From an uncultured Fretibacterium sp. (lineage in GTDB: Bacteria; Synergistota; Synergistia; Synergistales; Aminobacteriaceae), in contig CALEPX010000096.1 in NCBI GenBank assembly GCA_937911045.1, positions 1 through 17,074 of the forward strand: DNA of 17,074 nt. The letters run 5' to 3'. The translations under genes were made by a program, and so were the position numbers. The notes below the pieces were generated by a model that searched no databases, was not told the DNA's origin, and saw nothing but the letters and a program-made list of their open reading frames with translations. Within the stretch, counting starts at the first letter, position 1. Each line of letters begins with the position of its first letter. Positions 1-7,412 of the stretch are shown here, one piece after another.

Positions 1-1317
1 CGGCTCAATGCGTTCGAGATTATCCTGAAAACGCTTGATTTCCCCGTTAAAAATTTTGCGCTTTTCGAGTTGTTCCGGAGGCAAGCCTACCACGACTTCA
101 GTTTTCGTTCCCATTTCGCTGCCAAGTACGTTACATGAGACTTCAAGACCAGCTTCGATTTTTCCGCCGGCAATCTGGGATTTTTTCGTACCCAGAGCTA
201 TCACGGCTTTCTGAGCGTAAAGATGACTGTGCAGAATCGATGTCTGAGCCAAGATAGTTCCGCCGCTGCGAATTTCTGCCTGATCTCCGAAACTCAAACT
301 AATATCGCCCGTAGCTTTCATCGTGCCTTTGCCCATGCCGCGAACGCCGCCTTTGACGATTATGACTCCCTGGCTGTCAATATCTGCGCCCTCGACAGGA
401 CCGTGAATTTCGATATTTCCCTGAGCCGTTACATGAAAACCCTCGTGAACTGCGCCGAAGATTTTTACCGAACCTGTGAAATCAATGCTGCCGACTCCGA
501 AATCTATATCATCATGAATCTCAAGTTCCGGCAAAACGACCAAGCGACCGCCCTGTTTTTTCAACTGACCTTCAGCCGACGCGATCAGAATCAATTTATT
601 CTCTTCATCGCGCATCAGACCAGTTCCGAAAGCAAATTCTACGTTCTTGACCGGCTTAGCTTTTGCGACTGCACCGGTTACGTCAACGCCGTTTTTGCCC
701 TGTTCGAGCGGGTGTTTAATCGCAATTTCCTGAGCTGGATGAACTGTTATAATCGTGCTTCTGCTCCAGAAATCTATTTTCTCATCATCGCGAACTTCGA
801 AAGGCTTGTCCGGATCTTTCAGCAATTCGATATAAGCATCTTTGCCCTCAATCGGAGCTACACCGCGTGCGACTATTACTGCTTCGTTTGCTAATTTTCT
901 TGCGAGTAATGACTGAATCGCGGCTTGATCAATTCCGATTACAACACCGTTAGCCTTGAGTGATTTCATAATATCATCCTCAGATGGCCATGGTTTCGCG
1001 AAAAACGGCGGTTCAATCGTGATACTCGCTGTCATTTTATCTTTCGCAATATTTACGATTATGCGCGCGTCTTTTTCAAACGCAGGATTACGAACGCAGA
1101 CTTTACAGGGCTCGCCGTCTTTTATGAACTTGCGGACTGCCTTGAAATCATACCTGACGATCCCGTAAGCCTTGAGCATTGCGTAAACGTCATTCTCTTT
1201 GAATTTGCCCTCAGAAAACAGCCAAATTCCGTCCGAATCCGCATCGATCTTTAGATTATCAAATTGACTTTTATTATTGCTTCCTGCTGCTATTTCTGCT
1301 TCAATTCTTGCGTCCAT
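1..1317 (-). CDS. fapA: FapA family protein (DUF342), 3' end outside window
   Basis: The frame is open for exactly 439 codons from ATG 1317 to the window edge, so the C-terminus is missing. The start is fixed by a strong GGAGGTG ribosome site at 1328-1334, 10 bases upstream. After a mixed N-terminal region, the middle to C-terminal part (about residues 260-400) has the glycine-rich, short-period pattern of a right-handed beta-helix, with motifs such as VKGGVRGMGKG and SQIAGGKIEAG typical of DUF342. From about residue 410 (PPEQLEKRK) it turns charged and helical, as in the coiled coil that ends these proteins. The family is called FapA (flagellar assembly protein A) from work in Vibrio; its biochemical role is poorly defined. 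Its place after fliA in a fla/che operon supports a motility-linked role. Plus-strand ORFs here are antisense shadows. Confidence 0.9.
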   Translation of the reverse strand, partial: MDARIEAEIAAGSNNKSQFDNLKIDADSDGIWLFSEGKFKENDVYAMLKAYGIVRYDFKAVRKFIKDGEPCKVCVRNPAFEKDARIIVNIAKDKMTASITIEPPFFAKPWPSEDDIMKSLKANGVVIGIDQAAIQSLLARKLANEAVIVARGVAPIEGKDAYIELLKDPDKPFEVRDDEKIDFWSRSTIITVHPAQEIAIKHPLEQGKNGVDVTGAVAKAKPVKNVEFAFGTGLMRDEENKLILIASAEGQLKKQGGRLVVLPELEIHDDIDFGVGSIDFTGSVKIFGAVHEGFHVTAQGNIEIHGPVEGADIDSQGVIIVKGGVRGMGKGTMKATGDISLSFGDQAEIRSGGTILAQTSILHSHLYAQKAVIALGTKKSQIAGGKIEAGLEVSCNVLGSEMGTKTEVVVGLPPEQLEKRKIFNGEIKRFQDNLERIEP

Positions 1318-1327
1318 TTACAAATTT

Positions 1328-1334
1328 CACCTCC
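1328..1334 (-). promoter_or_regulatory. Strong ribosome binding site of fapA
   Basis: On the minus strand this reads GGAGGTG, a near-perfect anti-16S match, 10 bases before the ATG at 1317. It decides the start of the DUF342 gene and lies in the 36-base gap after the fliA stop, so fapA can be translated independently of fliA. Confidence 0.75.
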
Positions 1335-1361
1335 CTGATTAATACTGCCCTGATTAATACT
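1333..1361 (-). repeat. 14-bp tandem duplication across the fliA stop codon
   Basis: The 14-mer ccctgattaatact (plus strand) occurs at 1333-1346 and 1348-1361, one base apart. The second copy contains the last bases of fliA and its TAA. The first lies in the fliA-fapA gap and, because the period is 15 bases, places a second in-frame TAA five codons after the first. The origin is presumably slippage; the effect is a backup stop. Confidence 0.8.
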
Positions 1362-2103
1362 TCGATTTCAGAATCGCCTTTAACATAGATAATGCTTTGC
1401 CGTGAATTTGCGAAACTCTGCTCTCTGAAACGCCCAGAACTTTGCCAATCTCTTTGAGTGTCAGACCCTCGTAATAATACAGGCTAAGCATCTGACACTC
1501 ACGCTCCGGCAATTCTCTAAGCGCGTCCGCAACTTCCTGAAGCTCGCTCTCATAAACCAGACGCTCCGGCGCACCCTCACGATCATCAGCAATCGTTGAT
1601 TCCAGCGAAACTTCACCGTCATCAAGCGGCGTAACGTCATCAAGCGACGTGATATAGCCTCGGCTGGCCAGCTCCTGAATCTCGTAATATTCCTCGTCCG
1701 AAACTCCCATTTCTTTGCGAATAGCATCGTCCGTGAATTTGCCCTCAGTCTGGAAAACTTTTTCCATCGCACGATTCAATTTCTGGACTTTTTCGCGCCC
1801 GGTTCTGGAATACCAGTCATATTTGCGCAACTCGTCAAGAATCGAACCGCGTATTCTGGGAATCGCAAACGTCTGAAACACAAAGCCCTTCGATGGCTCG
1901 AATCTATCTACAGCGTCGATCAGCCCAAACACACCGAAGCTCAGAATATCCTCGTAATCAAGCCCCGCTGGCGGAGTTACAGCCATTCGTCCGGCAACGT
2001 ACTTGATCAGCGGCAAATATTTCATGATTAATTCATCGCGACATTTGCCGGTTCGCCCAGAAGATATAAACCCGTCCCATAATTGCTGCTCCTCAGGTTT
2101 CAT
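1354..2103 (-). CDS. fliA: RNA polymerase sigma-28 factor, FliA/SigD/WhiG family
   Basis: This 249-residue protein is the usual length for FliA/SigD, the sigma factor that directs late flagellar and chemotaxis genes. Region 2 is clear: the KYLPLIKYVAGRMA segment, the DYEDILSFGVFGLIDAVDRF core-binding segment, and FQTFAIPRIRGSILDELRKYDW, the -10 recognition part with the sigma-28 IRGSILDELR sequence. Region 3 follows, then region 4 with LPERECQMLSLYYYEGLTLK and the helix-turn-helix EIGKVLGVSESRVSQIHGKA. The ATG overlaps the cheD stop as ATGA, with a purine-rich AAGGGGGT site inside the end of cheD, so translation is coupled. No FlgM anti-sigma gene is seen in the window. Confidence 0.96.
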   Translation of the reverse strand: MKPEEQQLWDGFISSGRTGKCRDELIMKYLPLIKYVAGRMAVTPPAGLDYEDILSFGVFGLIDAVDRFEPSKGFVFQTFAIPRIRGSILDELRKYDWYSRTGREKVQKLNRAMEKVFQTEGKFTDDAIRKEMGVSDEEYYEIQELASRGYITSLDDVTPLDDGEVSLESTIADDREGAPERLVYESELQEVADALRELPERECQMLSLYYYEGLTLKEIGKVLGVSESRVSQIHGKALSMLKAILKSKY

Positions 2104-2591
2104 ATTTCTGCTACCCCCTTGCCCAGAGTTCTTACTTTCAAGAGCCAGTTATCCGTCGAAAATTCGATCGTGCGCCCACGATTGCCGCCAGTGTCCGAAG
2201 CTATCAGCGCAATCCCAAGTCTGGCAAGTCTCATCGTCGTCTCACGGACATTCTTAGCCCCGACCGTCAAGAAATCCGCACTCGCTCCAGGTAACGCGAA
2301 CATCTGCGCACCACCGGCAATTTTCGCCCTGATTCGCATTTTATTCGCGCCATGACGCAACATCTCGTTAAATAACGCCGGGACAGCCGTATCTGCAAAC
2401 TTGCCGACTTTCTCAGTTCCACCGCTGCCACGACTATCCGGCAACATGATATGCGCCATTCCCGCCACTTTCGCCTGCTGATCAAATAATACAAGACCAA
2501 TACACGACCCCAATCCCAACGTCACAAGCTTGACAGGTGCTGTCGCAACAAGTAAATCTGCCATTCCTAATACGTGACTTTTCTCTGCCAT
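2100..2591 (-). CDS. cheD: Chemoreceptor glutamine deamidase CheD
   Basis: The 163-residue protein matches the CheD family in length and motifs. The nucleophile lies in LGLGSCIGLVLFD (Cys30), the catalytic histidine in GMAHIMLP (His47), and the family's ASADFLTVGAKN segment follows. CheD deamidates glutamines on methyl-accepting receptors and binds CheC, stimulating its CheY-P phosphatase activity. It starts at a TAATG junction where the last A of the cheC stop is the first base of its ATG, and ends in an ATGA overlap with fliA. That adjacency fits the known CheC-CheD interaction. No receptor gene is present in the window. Confidence 0.96.
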   Translation of the reverse strand: MAEKSHVLGMADLLVATAPVKLVTLGLGSCIGLVLFDQQAKVAGMAHIMLPDSRGSGGTEKVGKFADTAVPALFNEMLRHGANKMRIRAKIAGGAQMFALPGASADFLTVGAKNVRETTMRLARLGIALIASDTGGNRGRTIEFSTDNWLLKVRTLGKGVAEI

Positions 2592-3232
2592 TACATCACC
2601 ATCAATTTTTTCAACAAGAGTTCCAACGCGTCAGGATCGGGAATTAATATTATATTTCCAGTGATGTCGCTATTTTCCTGTACTTCTAATCCCTCGACTT
2701 TCAATTCAGTATTGACCATTAAAGCATACTCTCCCATGCAGCCGAATATCGACGCCACAACGTCAAGAATCGAACTCAACATGTCATGAGCAACCCCCGG
2801 GACACTTATTTGATGCTGACTGCCGATTAGCAAATTTATCGCGTTCAAGAACGAACTCAATACTATATTCCCGACTTCACTTAACGCGCTGTCACTCATC
2901 TCCGGAGGAATTATCTCTGGCAAATACGCTCCGAATTGCTGCCGAAGCAACAAACCAGTCATTAATTGCGCTGCTTCCTCCCTCTGAATGAATATCAAAC
3001 TGCAACCGAACTCGCCGGTCGAACGCACAAACACAGCCCCGACTGTCTGCATTGGATCCCCGTAGTGACTTGCCAAATCATAAATCGAGACCAGCTCAAC
3101 TTGCGGAACTTTCATGTTAATCATACACGACAACAATTTGCTCAGAGCTGTGGCCGCGTTGCCGGTTCCAATATTTGCTACTTCTTTTATTGCGTCCAAC
3201 TGAAGTGCATTGAATGACCCTAAATCACTCAT
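2591..3232 (-). CDS. cheC: CheY-P phosphatase CheC
   Basis: This 213-residue protein carries the two pseudo-symmetric active sites of CheC. The first is LDAIKEVANIGTGNA (Glu17, Asn20) and the second is SALSEVGNIVLSS (Glu119, Asn122). Two E-x-x-N sites, rather than one, separate CheC from CheX. CheC dephosphorylates CheY-P and is modulated by CheD, encoded next. The gene begins 7 bases after the cheA stop, where cheW would stand in Bacillus, and its stop overlaps the cheD start. The RBS is modest (AAGGGC at the end of cheA), suggesting coupling to cheA translation. Confidence 0.96.
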   Translation of the reverse strand: MSDLGSFNALQLDAIKEVANIGTGNAATALSKLLSCMINMKVPQVELVSIYDLASHYGDPMQTVGAVFVRSTGEFGCSLIFIQREEAAQLMTGLLLRQQFGAYLPEIIPPEMSDSALSEVGNIVLSSFLNAINLLIGSQHQISVPGVAHDMLSSILDVVASIFGCMGEYALMVNTELKVEGLEVQENSDITGNIILIPDPDALELLLKKLMVM

Positions 3233-3239
3233 CTAAAAA

Positions 3240-5303
3240 TCAGCCCTTTGTCGAATAAAATGACGCTACATCCAATATCAACGCGACGTTGCCATCGCCC
3301 AAAATTGTTCCGCCGGTGATCCCGTCAATCTTAGCCAGGAATCTCCCGAGCGATTTAATCACGATTTCCTGCTGACCGATTAACTCACTCACGATAAATC
3401 CGATTTTATTTCTGCCGATCTTTACGACAACTACCGGATATTCATCGCGATCGCGTTCGAGATTCTCAGTGCCAAGAATATCGCCGAGAATATTCAACGA
3501 TAAGACTTCACCGCGCAACAACGTCGTAGGTTCACCGTGTACGGTCTTAATATCTTCTTTTCTGACCATGATTGTCTCTTCGACGTTCTCCAAACTTATC
3601 GCGTAAGTCTCATCGCCGACTTTAATCAAAAGTGAAAGAACTATTGCCAACGTCAACGGAAGTCTTATATAAACATGCGTTCCCTCGTTTTTCTTGCTGA
3701 CGAGATCAAACTGACCGCCCAGAGCTTCGACTTTCGTTTTCACAGCGTCCATTCCGACACCGCGTCCCGACAAATCCGTAATCTGCTTAGCCATCGAGAA
3801 TCCCGGCAATAACACAAGCTGCTGAGCCTCTTCATCACTCATGACACTCGCGCGATCTTCAGTTAATAATCCCTTCTCAATCGCTTTCCTGCGGACTTTA
3901 TCCGGATCTATGCCTGAGCCATCGTCACTGACTTCGATTACAACTCCGCTGCCTTCCTGATAAGCTGCAATTTTCAACGTGCCTTTCTCAGGTTTTCCGA
4001 GAGCTTTGCGTTCTTCTGGGTGTTCGATTCCGTGATCCATTGAGTTACGGATTAAATGCACCATAGGATCGCCGATCTCGTCAATAACCGTTCGGTCTAA
4101 TTCAGTGTCTTCGCCTTCGAGAACTAATTCAACGTTTTTATTAAGCGTCTTGCACAAGTCACGAATCAATCTTGGGAATCTGTCAAACGTGAACGAAACC
4201 GGAACCATTCGCAATTTCGTAACTAATTCCTGAATATCGCCGGAAATTCTTCCCAACTGAGAGAGCGTGTCGTCAAATTGGCGCAATCTTGCTTCCTGAA
4301 CGAGCCTTTCGATTCTTGCACGTGAGATAACAAGTTCTCCGACCAAGTTCATAAGCTTGTCAAGTCTTCCAATGTCAACTCGTACAGTCTGGGAACTCTT
4401 CTTAGCCGTATCTTTCTTGGCTGGAGCTGCTGGTCTTTCTGCCGGAGCCGGAGCTGCTGCTGCTTGAACTGGCGTTTCTGCCGGAGCTTCTGCTTGAACT
4501 GGTTCTGCTGCGGGTTGAGCTGCCTGAGTTTGTGCAGGAATTTCTCCGAGCTTAATATCCTCAATATCAACTTGAGACACGTCGCTGATTTTCTCGACCG
4601 CTGCTTTCAATTCCTCAACCGGAGCTGCCGTTGCGATATACACATCAAAATCATGATCAAATTCCTCTTTCTCAAGAGCTTCAGTCGGAGGCTCAGTCTT
4701 GAACAATGCGCCCAATTCTTCGAGCCTGTTCACGACCATGTAAGCGCGCGCTGCACGTAGCAGACACTGGTCACTCAACTTCACGTGAATTTTATACGCG
4801 CCTTCACCAGCGTCATTTGCTTTTTTGACCCATTCGGCATCTTGTGCGGATAAGCCGCCCAAACCTGAATTCGCAGCAGAATTATCAGCACTTGAACTTG
4901 CAGCAGGAGCTTCTTTATGTGCTTCATTTCTAAGAGTCTGCACCATTTCCGTAACGTCAATATGCGAATCATTTCCGCCGCCGCGAATCGAGTCCGCCAT
5001 TTCCTGCAGCGTATCCAGTCCCTGAAATAACATGTTCATGTCTTCATCAGTCAATGGTCTGGTACCTTTTCGAGCAGCATCGAGCCTGTCTTCCATTGCA
5101 TGAGTAAGACCCATCATGTTCGTGAAGCCCATCGTTCCTGCCATGCCTTTCAACGTATGAGCTGCCCTGAAAATCTCGTTTATGACATCCATGTCAACCA
5201 TGTCTTTTTCGAGTGCCAATAGCAAATCATCAAGTCTATGAACGTTATCATCAGTTTCATCGAGAAATGCGCTTAAATATTGGCTCATATCCATATCTGA
5301 CAT
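3240..5303 (-). CDS. cheA: Chemotaxis sensor histidine kinase CheA
   Basis: This 687-residue cytoplasmic kinase autophosphorylates with ATP and passes phosphate to CheY and CheB. Domains in order: an Hpt domain with phospho-accepting His49 in AAHTLKGMAGTMG; a P2-like response-regulator docking domain (about 165-255); a disordered Ala/Pro/Gln linker (about 258-298); the P3 dimerisation helices (VDIGRLDKLMNLVGELVISR); the HATPase domain with N-box HLIRNSMDHGIEHP, G1 DDGSGID and G2 GRGVGMDAVK; and a C-terminal CheW-like P5 domain. An AGGAGG ribosome site lies about 12 bases before the ATG. Unusually, no cheW follows, so the coupling protein must be encoded elsewhere. Confidence 0.97.
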   Translation of the reverse strand: MSDMDMSQYLSAFLDETDDNVHRLDDLLLALEKDMVDMDVINEIFRAAHTLKGMAGTMGFTNMMGLTHAMEDRLDAARKGTRPLTDEDMNMLFQGLDTLQEMADSIRGGGNDSHIDVTEMVQTLRNEAHKEAPAASSSADNSAANSGLGGLSAQDAEWVKKANDAGEGAYKIHVKLSDQCLLRAARAYMVVNRLEELGALFKTEPPTEALEKEEFDHDFDVYIATAAPVEELKAAVEKISDVSQVDIEDIKLGEIPAQTQAAQPAAEPVQAEAPAETPVQAAAAPAPAERPAAPAKKDTAKKSSQTVRVDIGRLDKLMNLVGELVISRARIERLVQEARLRQFDDTLSQLGRISGDIQELVTKLRMVPVSFTFDRFPRLIRDLCKTLNKNVELVLEGEDTELDRTVIDEIGDPMVHLIRNSMDHGIEHPEERKALGKPEKGTLKIAAYQEGSGVVIEVSDDGSGIDPDKVRRKAIEKGLLTEDRASVMSDEEAQQLVLLPGFSMAKQITDLSGRGVGMDAVKTKVEALGGQFDLVSKKNEGTHVYIRLPLTLAIVLSLLIKVGDETYAISLENVEETIMVRKEDIKTVHGEPTTLLRGEVLSLNILGDILGTENLERDRDEYPVVVVKIGRNKIGFIVSELIGQQEIVIKSLGRFLAKIDGITGGTILGDGNVALILDVASFYSTKG

Positions 5304-5360
5304 AATTTCTAAAAATCCTCCTGAAAATTCGTGTTTTTTATTTTCTAATATTTTAGCATT

Positions 5361-6425
5361 TTAGCCTTTGACAAGTCGAGACATTGCTTCCGGGATTTCA
5401 TTCAACGGCAGAATCTCGTCAACGATTCCGGCATCTACAGCAGCTTTCGGCATTCCGTACACGACACAAGTTTTCTGAGATTCAGCAATGACATACGCAC
5501 CCAATCTTTTCAAAGCAATAGCTCCATCTGTGCCATCGCGTCCCATTCCGGTCAATATTACGCACAAAACATTTCCGGCATATTCGTCCGCAACACTCAA
5601 GAACATGATATTCGCTGCAGGTTTAACCGACAAGACCGGTGGCGCATCGCTCAAGTCACAAATCGCCGTGCCATTGCGTCTTCTGACCAACAAGTGACTT
5701 CCGCCCGGGGCTATAACAACACGTCCAGGTCTGAGAGTTAGTCCGCTGAATCCCTCGACAACTTCGACTTTCGACGAATCATTCAGTCTTTTTGCGAACG
5801 AAGTCGTAAATTCTTTGGGCATGTGCTGCGTGATTACGATCGGCACGGGGAAATCCGCTGGCAGTTTCGGAACCAGATTGCTCAGAGCCATCGGGCCTCC
5901 AGTCGATGACGCAATCGCAACTATGTCACGTCGTCTTGACTGTCCAAACGAACTCGGCGGTGACATTTTCTGACTAAAACTGTGAAAACCCGAACCAAAT
6001 TTTGAGAACGGCTTAATCTGAGCAGTGCTTGCCGCAATTATCTTGTCGATTAATTCTTTGCCGACGTCCTTGATATTAATCGAGATCGATCCCGACGGTT
6101 TCGGCACAAAATCCACGCAACCAAGATTCAGAGCTTTGAGTGTAGTCTCAGCACCTTGCTGTGTCACAGAGCTTACCATTATTACGGGCAACGGACACAC
6201 TCGCATAATTTCTTCGAGAGCTTTCAGACCGTCCATATTCGGCATCTCAACGTCCATTGTCACAAGATCGGGCTTCAAGTTCTGGATTTGCTGCAATGCG
6301 TCTCTGCCATCTCTGGCTGTACCTGCGACTGTCAATCTTGGATCCGATTTGATAATATCGCCGATTAATTGCCGCATCAAAGCACTGTCATCAACGATTA
6401 ATACGCGTATTTTTCTGTTATTCAC
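5361..6425 (-). CDS. cheB: Protein-glutamate methylesterase/deamidase CheB
   Basis: CheB removes methyl groups from chemoreceptors and is activated by CheA. The N-terminal receiver has VLIVDDSALMRQL and phospho-acceptor Asp58 in TMDVEMPNMDG. A Ser/Pro/Phe-rich linker (about 135-160) leads to the esterase domain with a catalytic triad: Ser171 in AIASSTGGP, His198 in ITQHMPKEF and Asp294 in LTGMGRDG. The frame opens at GTG 6434, but that codon overlaps the GGAGGTG ribosome site at 6432-6438. The in-frame GTG at 6425, six bases after it, is the better start and gives 354 residues beginning MNNRKIRVLIVDD. It lies 30 bases after the flhG stop and 57 bases before cheA. Confidence 0.95.
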   Translation of the reverse strand: MNNRKIRVLIVDDSALMRQLIGDIIKSDPRLTVAGTARDGRDALQQIQNLKPDLVTMDVEMPNMDGLKALEEIMRVCPLPVIMVSSVTQQGAETTLKALNLGCVDFVPKPSGSISINIKDVGKELIDKIIAASTAQIKPFSKFGSGFHSFSQKMSPPSSFGQSRRRDIVAIASSTGGPMALSNLVPKLPADFPVPIVITQHMPKEFTTSFAKRLNDSSKVEVVEGFSGLTLRPGRVVIAPGGSHLLVRRRNGTAICDLSDAPPVLSVKPAANIMFLSVADEYAGNVLCVILTGMGRDGTDGAIALKRLGAYVIAESQKTCVVYGMPKAAVDAGIVDEILPLNEIPEAMSRLVKG

Positions 6426-6431
6426 AAATAA

Positions 6432-6438
6432 CACCTCC
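6432..6438 (-). promoter_or_regulatory. Ribosome binding site that sets the cheB start
   Basis: The minus strand reads GGAGGTG. Its last three bases are the GTG at 6434 that begins the longest open frame, so that codon cannot be the start if this site is used. The in-frame GTG at 6425 has ideal spacing. Confidence 0.7.
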
Positions 6439-6455
6439 GATTTTAGATTTTATAA

Positions 6456-7412
6456 TCACTTTCCAAATATCTGCTTGAAAAACGTTTTCAAAACTCCATC
6501 TTTCGGAATTGGCTGACTTTTCACGCGGACGCCCTCACACAATCGCAGCAACTCGACCGCAATATTCGTGATGCACGCGCTCGCTGGAGATTTCGGCTCT
6601 AACCTGTAAAATATTCTGCACGCACGAACCGCTCTCTCGACAACCTGATCTCTCAAAACATAACCCAGATACACCGGCGCATTCCCCAAAAATTTCGTTG
6701 ACGCAATTCTGATTCTATCTGCAACTTCATGAGCTTGTTTGCGACTCGAAGCCATGTTCACGATTAGCATCAAGCCCGCACCGTTATTTCTCATCCACGC
6801 GTCAGAACCAAGAGATTTAATCACCCCGTAAGCATCTCTCACAGACGTCGGCTCAGGACTTGTCACGAGTAGCGTAATATCCGAAGCATATCCGAACGAC
6901 AGCACGCTCTTGTGAATGCCTGCTCCAGCGTCCATGATCAAATAATCCGCCAAATTCTCCAAGCCAGACAGACTTTCGAAAACCTGTCTCGAATCATTAT
7001 CGCCGAGTTCAGCAATTTCTTTTATTCCGACACCGCCCGGCAAGAGAATCACCGACCCTTTGTTATTAATCGATTGCGGAGTTCGTGGCAATGGCAGCAA
7101 AATTTCCTTGAGACTTTTCGAACCGGTTATCAAATGCGCGAGATTATATTTCGCCTTGACACCGCACAGAATATCAAGATTCGCCAGTCCCAAATCCGCG
7201 TCGAATAACACAACACGTTTGCCAAAATCAGCAAGTGCGCATGACAAAGACGCTGCAATATTGCTCTTGCCAACACCGCCTTTGCCGCTCAAAATCGAGA
7301 TCGTGAAAGTTCGGCGTTTGCGATTGGATTGCGTTAAAGATCTCAGATCATGGGCCTGATCGTTATAATAATCGCGCTCACTGTAATTATAATATCTACT
7401 GTCGTCGTTCAT
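6456..7412 (-). CDS. flhG: FlhG/YlxH, MinD-like ATPase controlling flagellar number
   Basis: The 318-residue protein is a ParA/MinD-type ATPase with the deviant Walker A SGKGGVGKS (42-50), switch segment FDADLGLANLD (70-80) and the DAGAG motif that replaces DxxG in FlhG/MinD. The N-terminus carries DQAHDLRSL (18-26), matching the DQAxxLR element by which FlhG stimulates FlhF GTPase activity in other bacteria. The C-terminal VLKTFFKQIFGK looks like an amphipathic membrane-targeting helix. FlhG restrains flagellar number and works with FlhF, encoded just upstream. The two genes overlap by 17 bases in different frames, and the RBS within flhF is weak, so coupling is expected. The Tyr/Asp-rich residues 1-17 are unusual. 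Confidence 0.94.
   Translation of the reverse strand: MNDDSRYYNYSERDYYNDQAHDLRSLTQSNRKRRTFTISILSGKGGVGKSNIAASLSCALADFGKRVVLFDADLGLANLDILCGVKAKYNLAHLITGSKSLKEILLPLPRTPQSINNKGSVILLPGGVGIKEIAELGDNDSRQVFESLSGLENLADYLIMDAGAGIHKSVLSFGYASDITLLVTSPEPTSVRDAYGVIKSLGSDAWMRNNGAGLMLIVNMASSRKQAHEVADRIRIASTKFLGNAPVYLGYVLRDQVVERAVRACRIFYRLEPKSPASACITNIAVELLRLCEGVRVKSQPIPKDGVLKTFFKQIFGK

Noticed and set aside
223..894. 223-residue plus-strand open frame
   Set aside because: It lies wholly antisense to the DUF342 gene, whose frame is open across the region and has clear family motifs. The plus-strand translation has biased composition and no recognisable domain.
956..1168. 70-residue plus-strand frame with a hydrophobic stretch
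   Set aside because: Antisense to the N-terminal part of the DUF342 gene; the hydrophobic run is a by-product of the opposite-strand codons, and no ribosome site was seen.
6025..6516. 163-residue plus-strand frame
   Set aside because: Antisense to cheB and the end of flhG, both of which are clear real genes; no motif or ribosome site.
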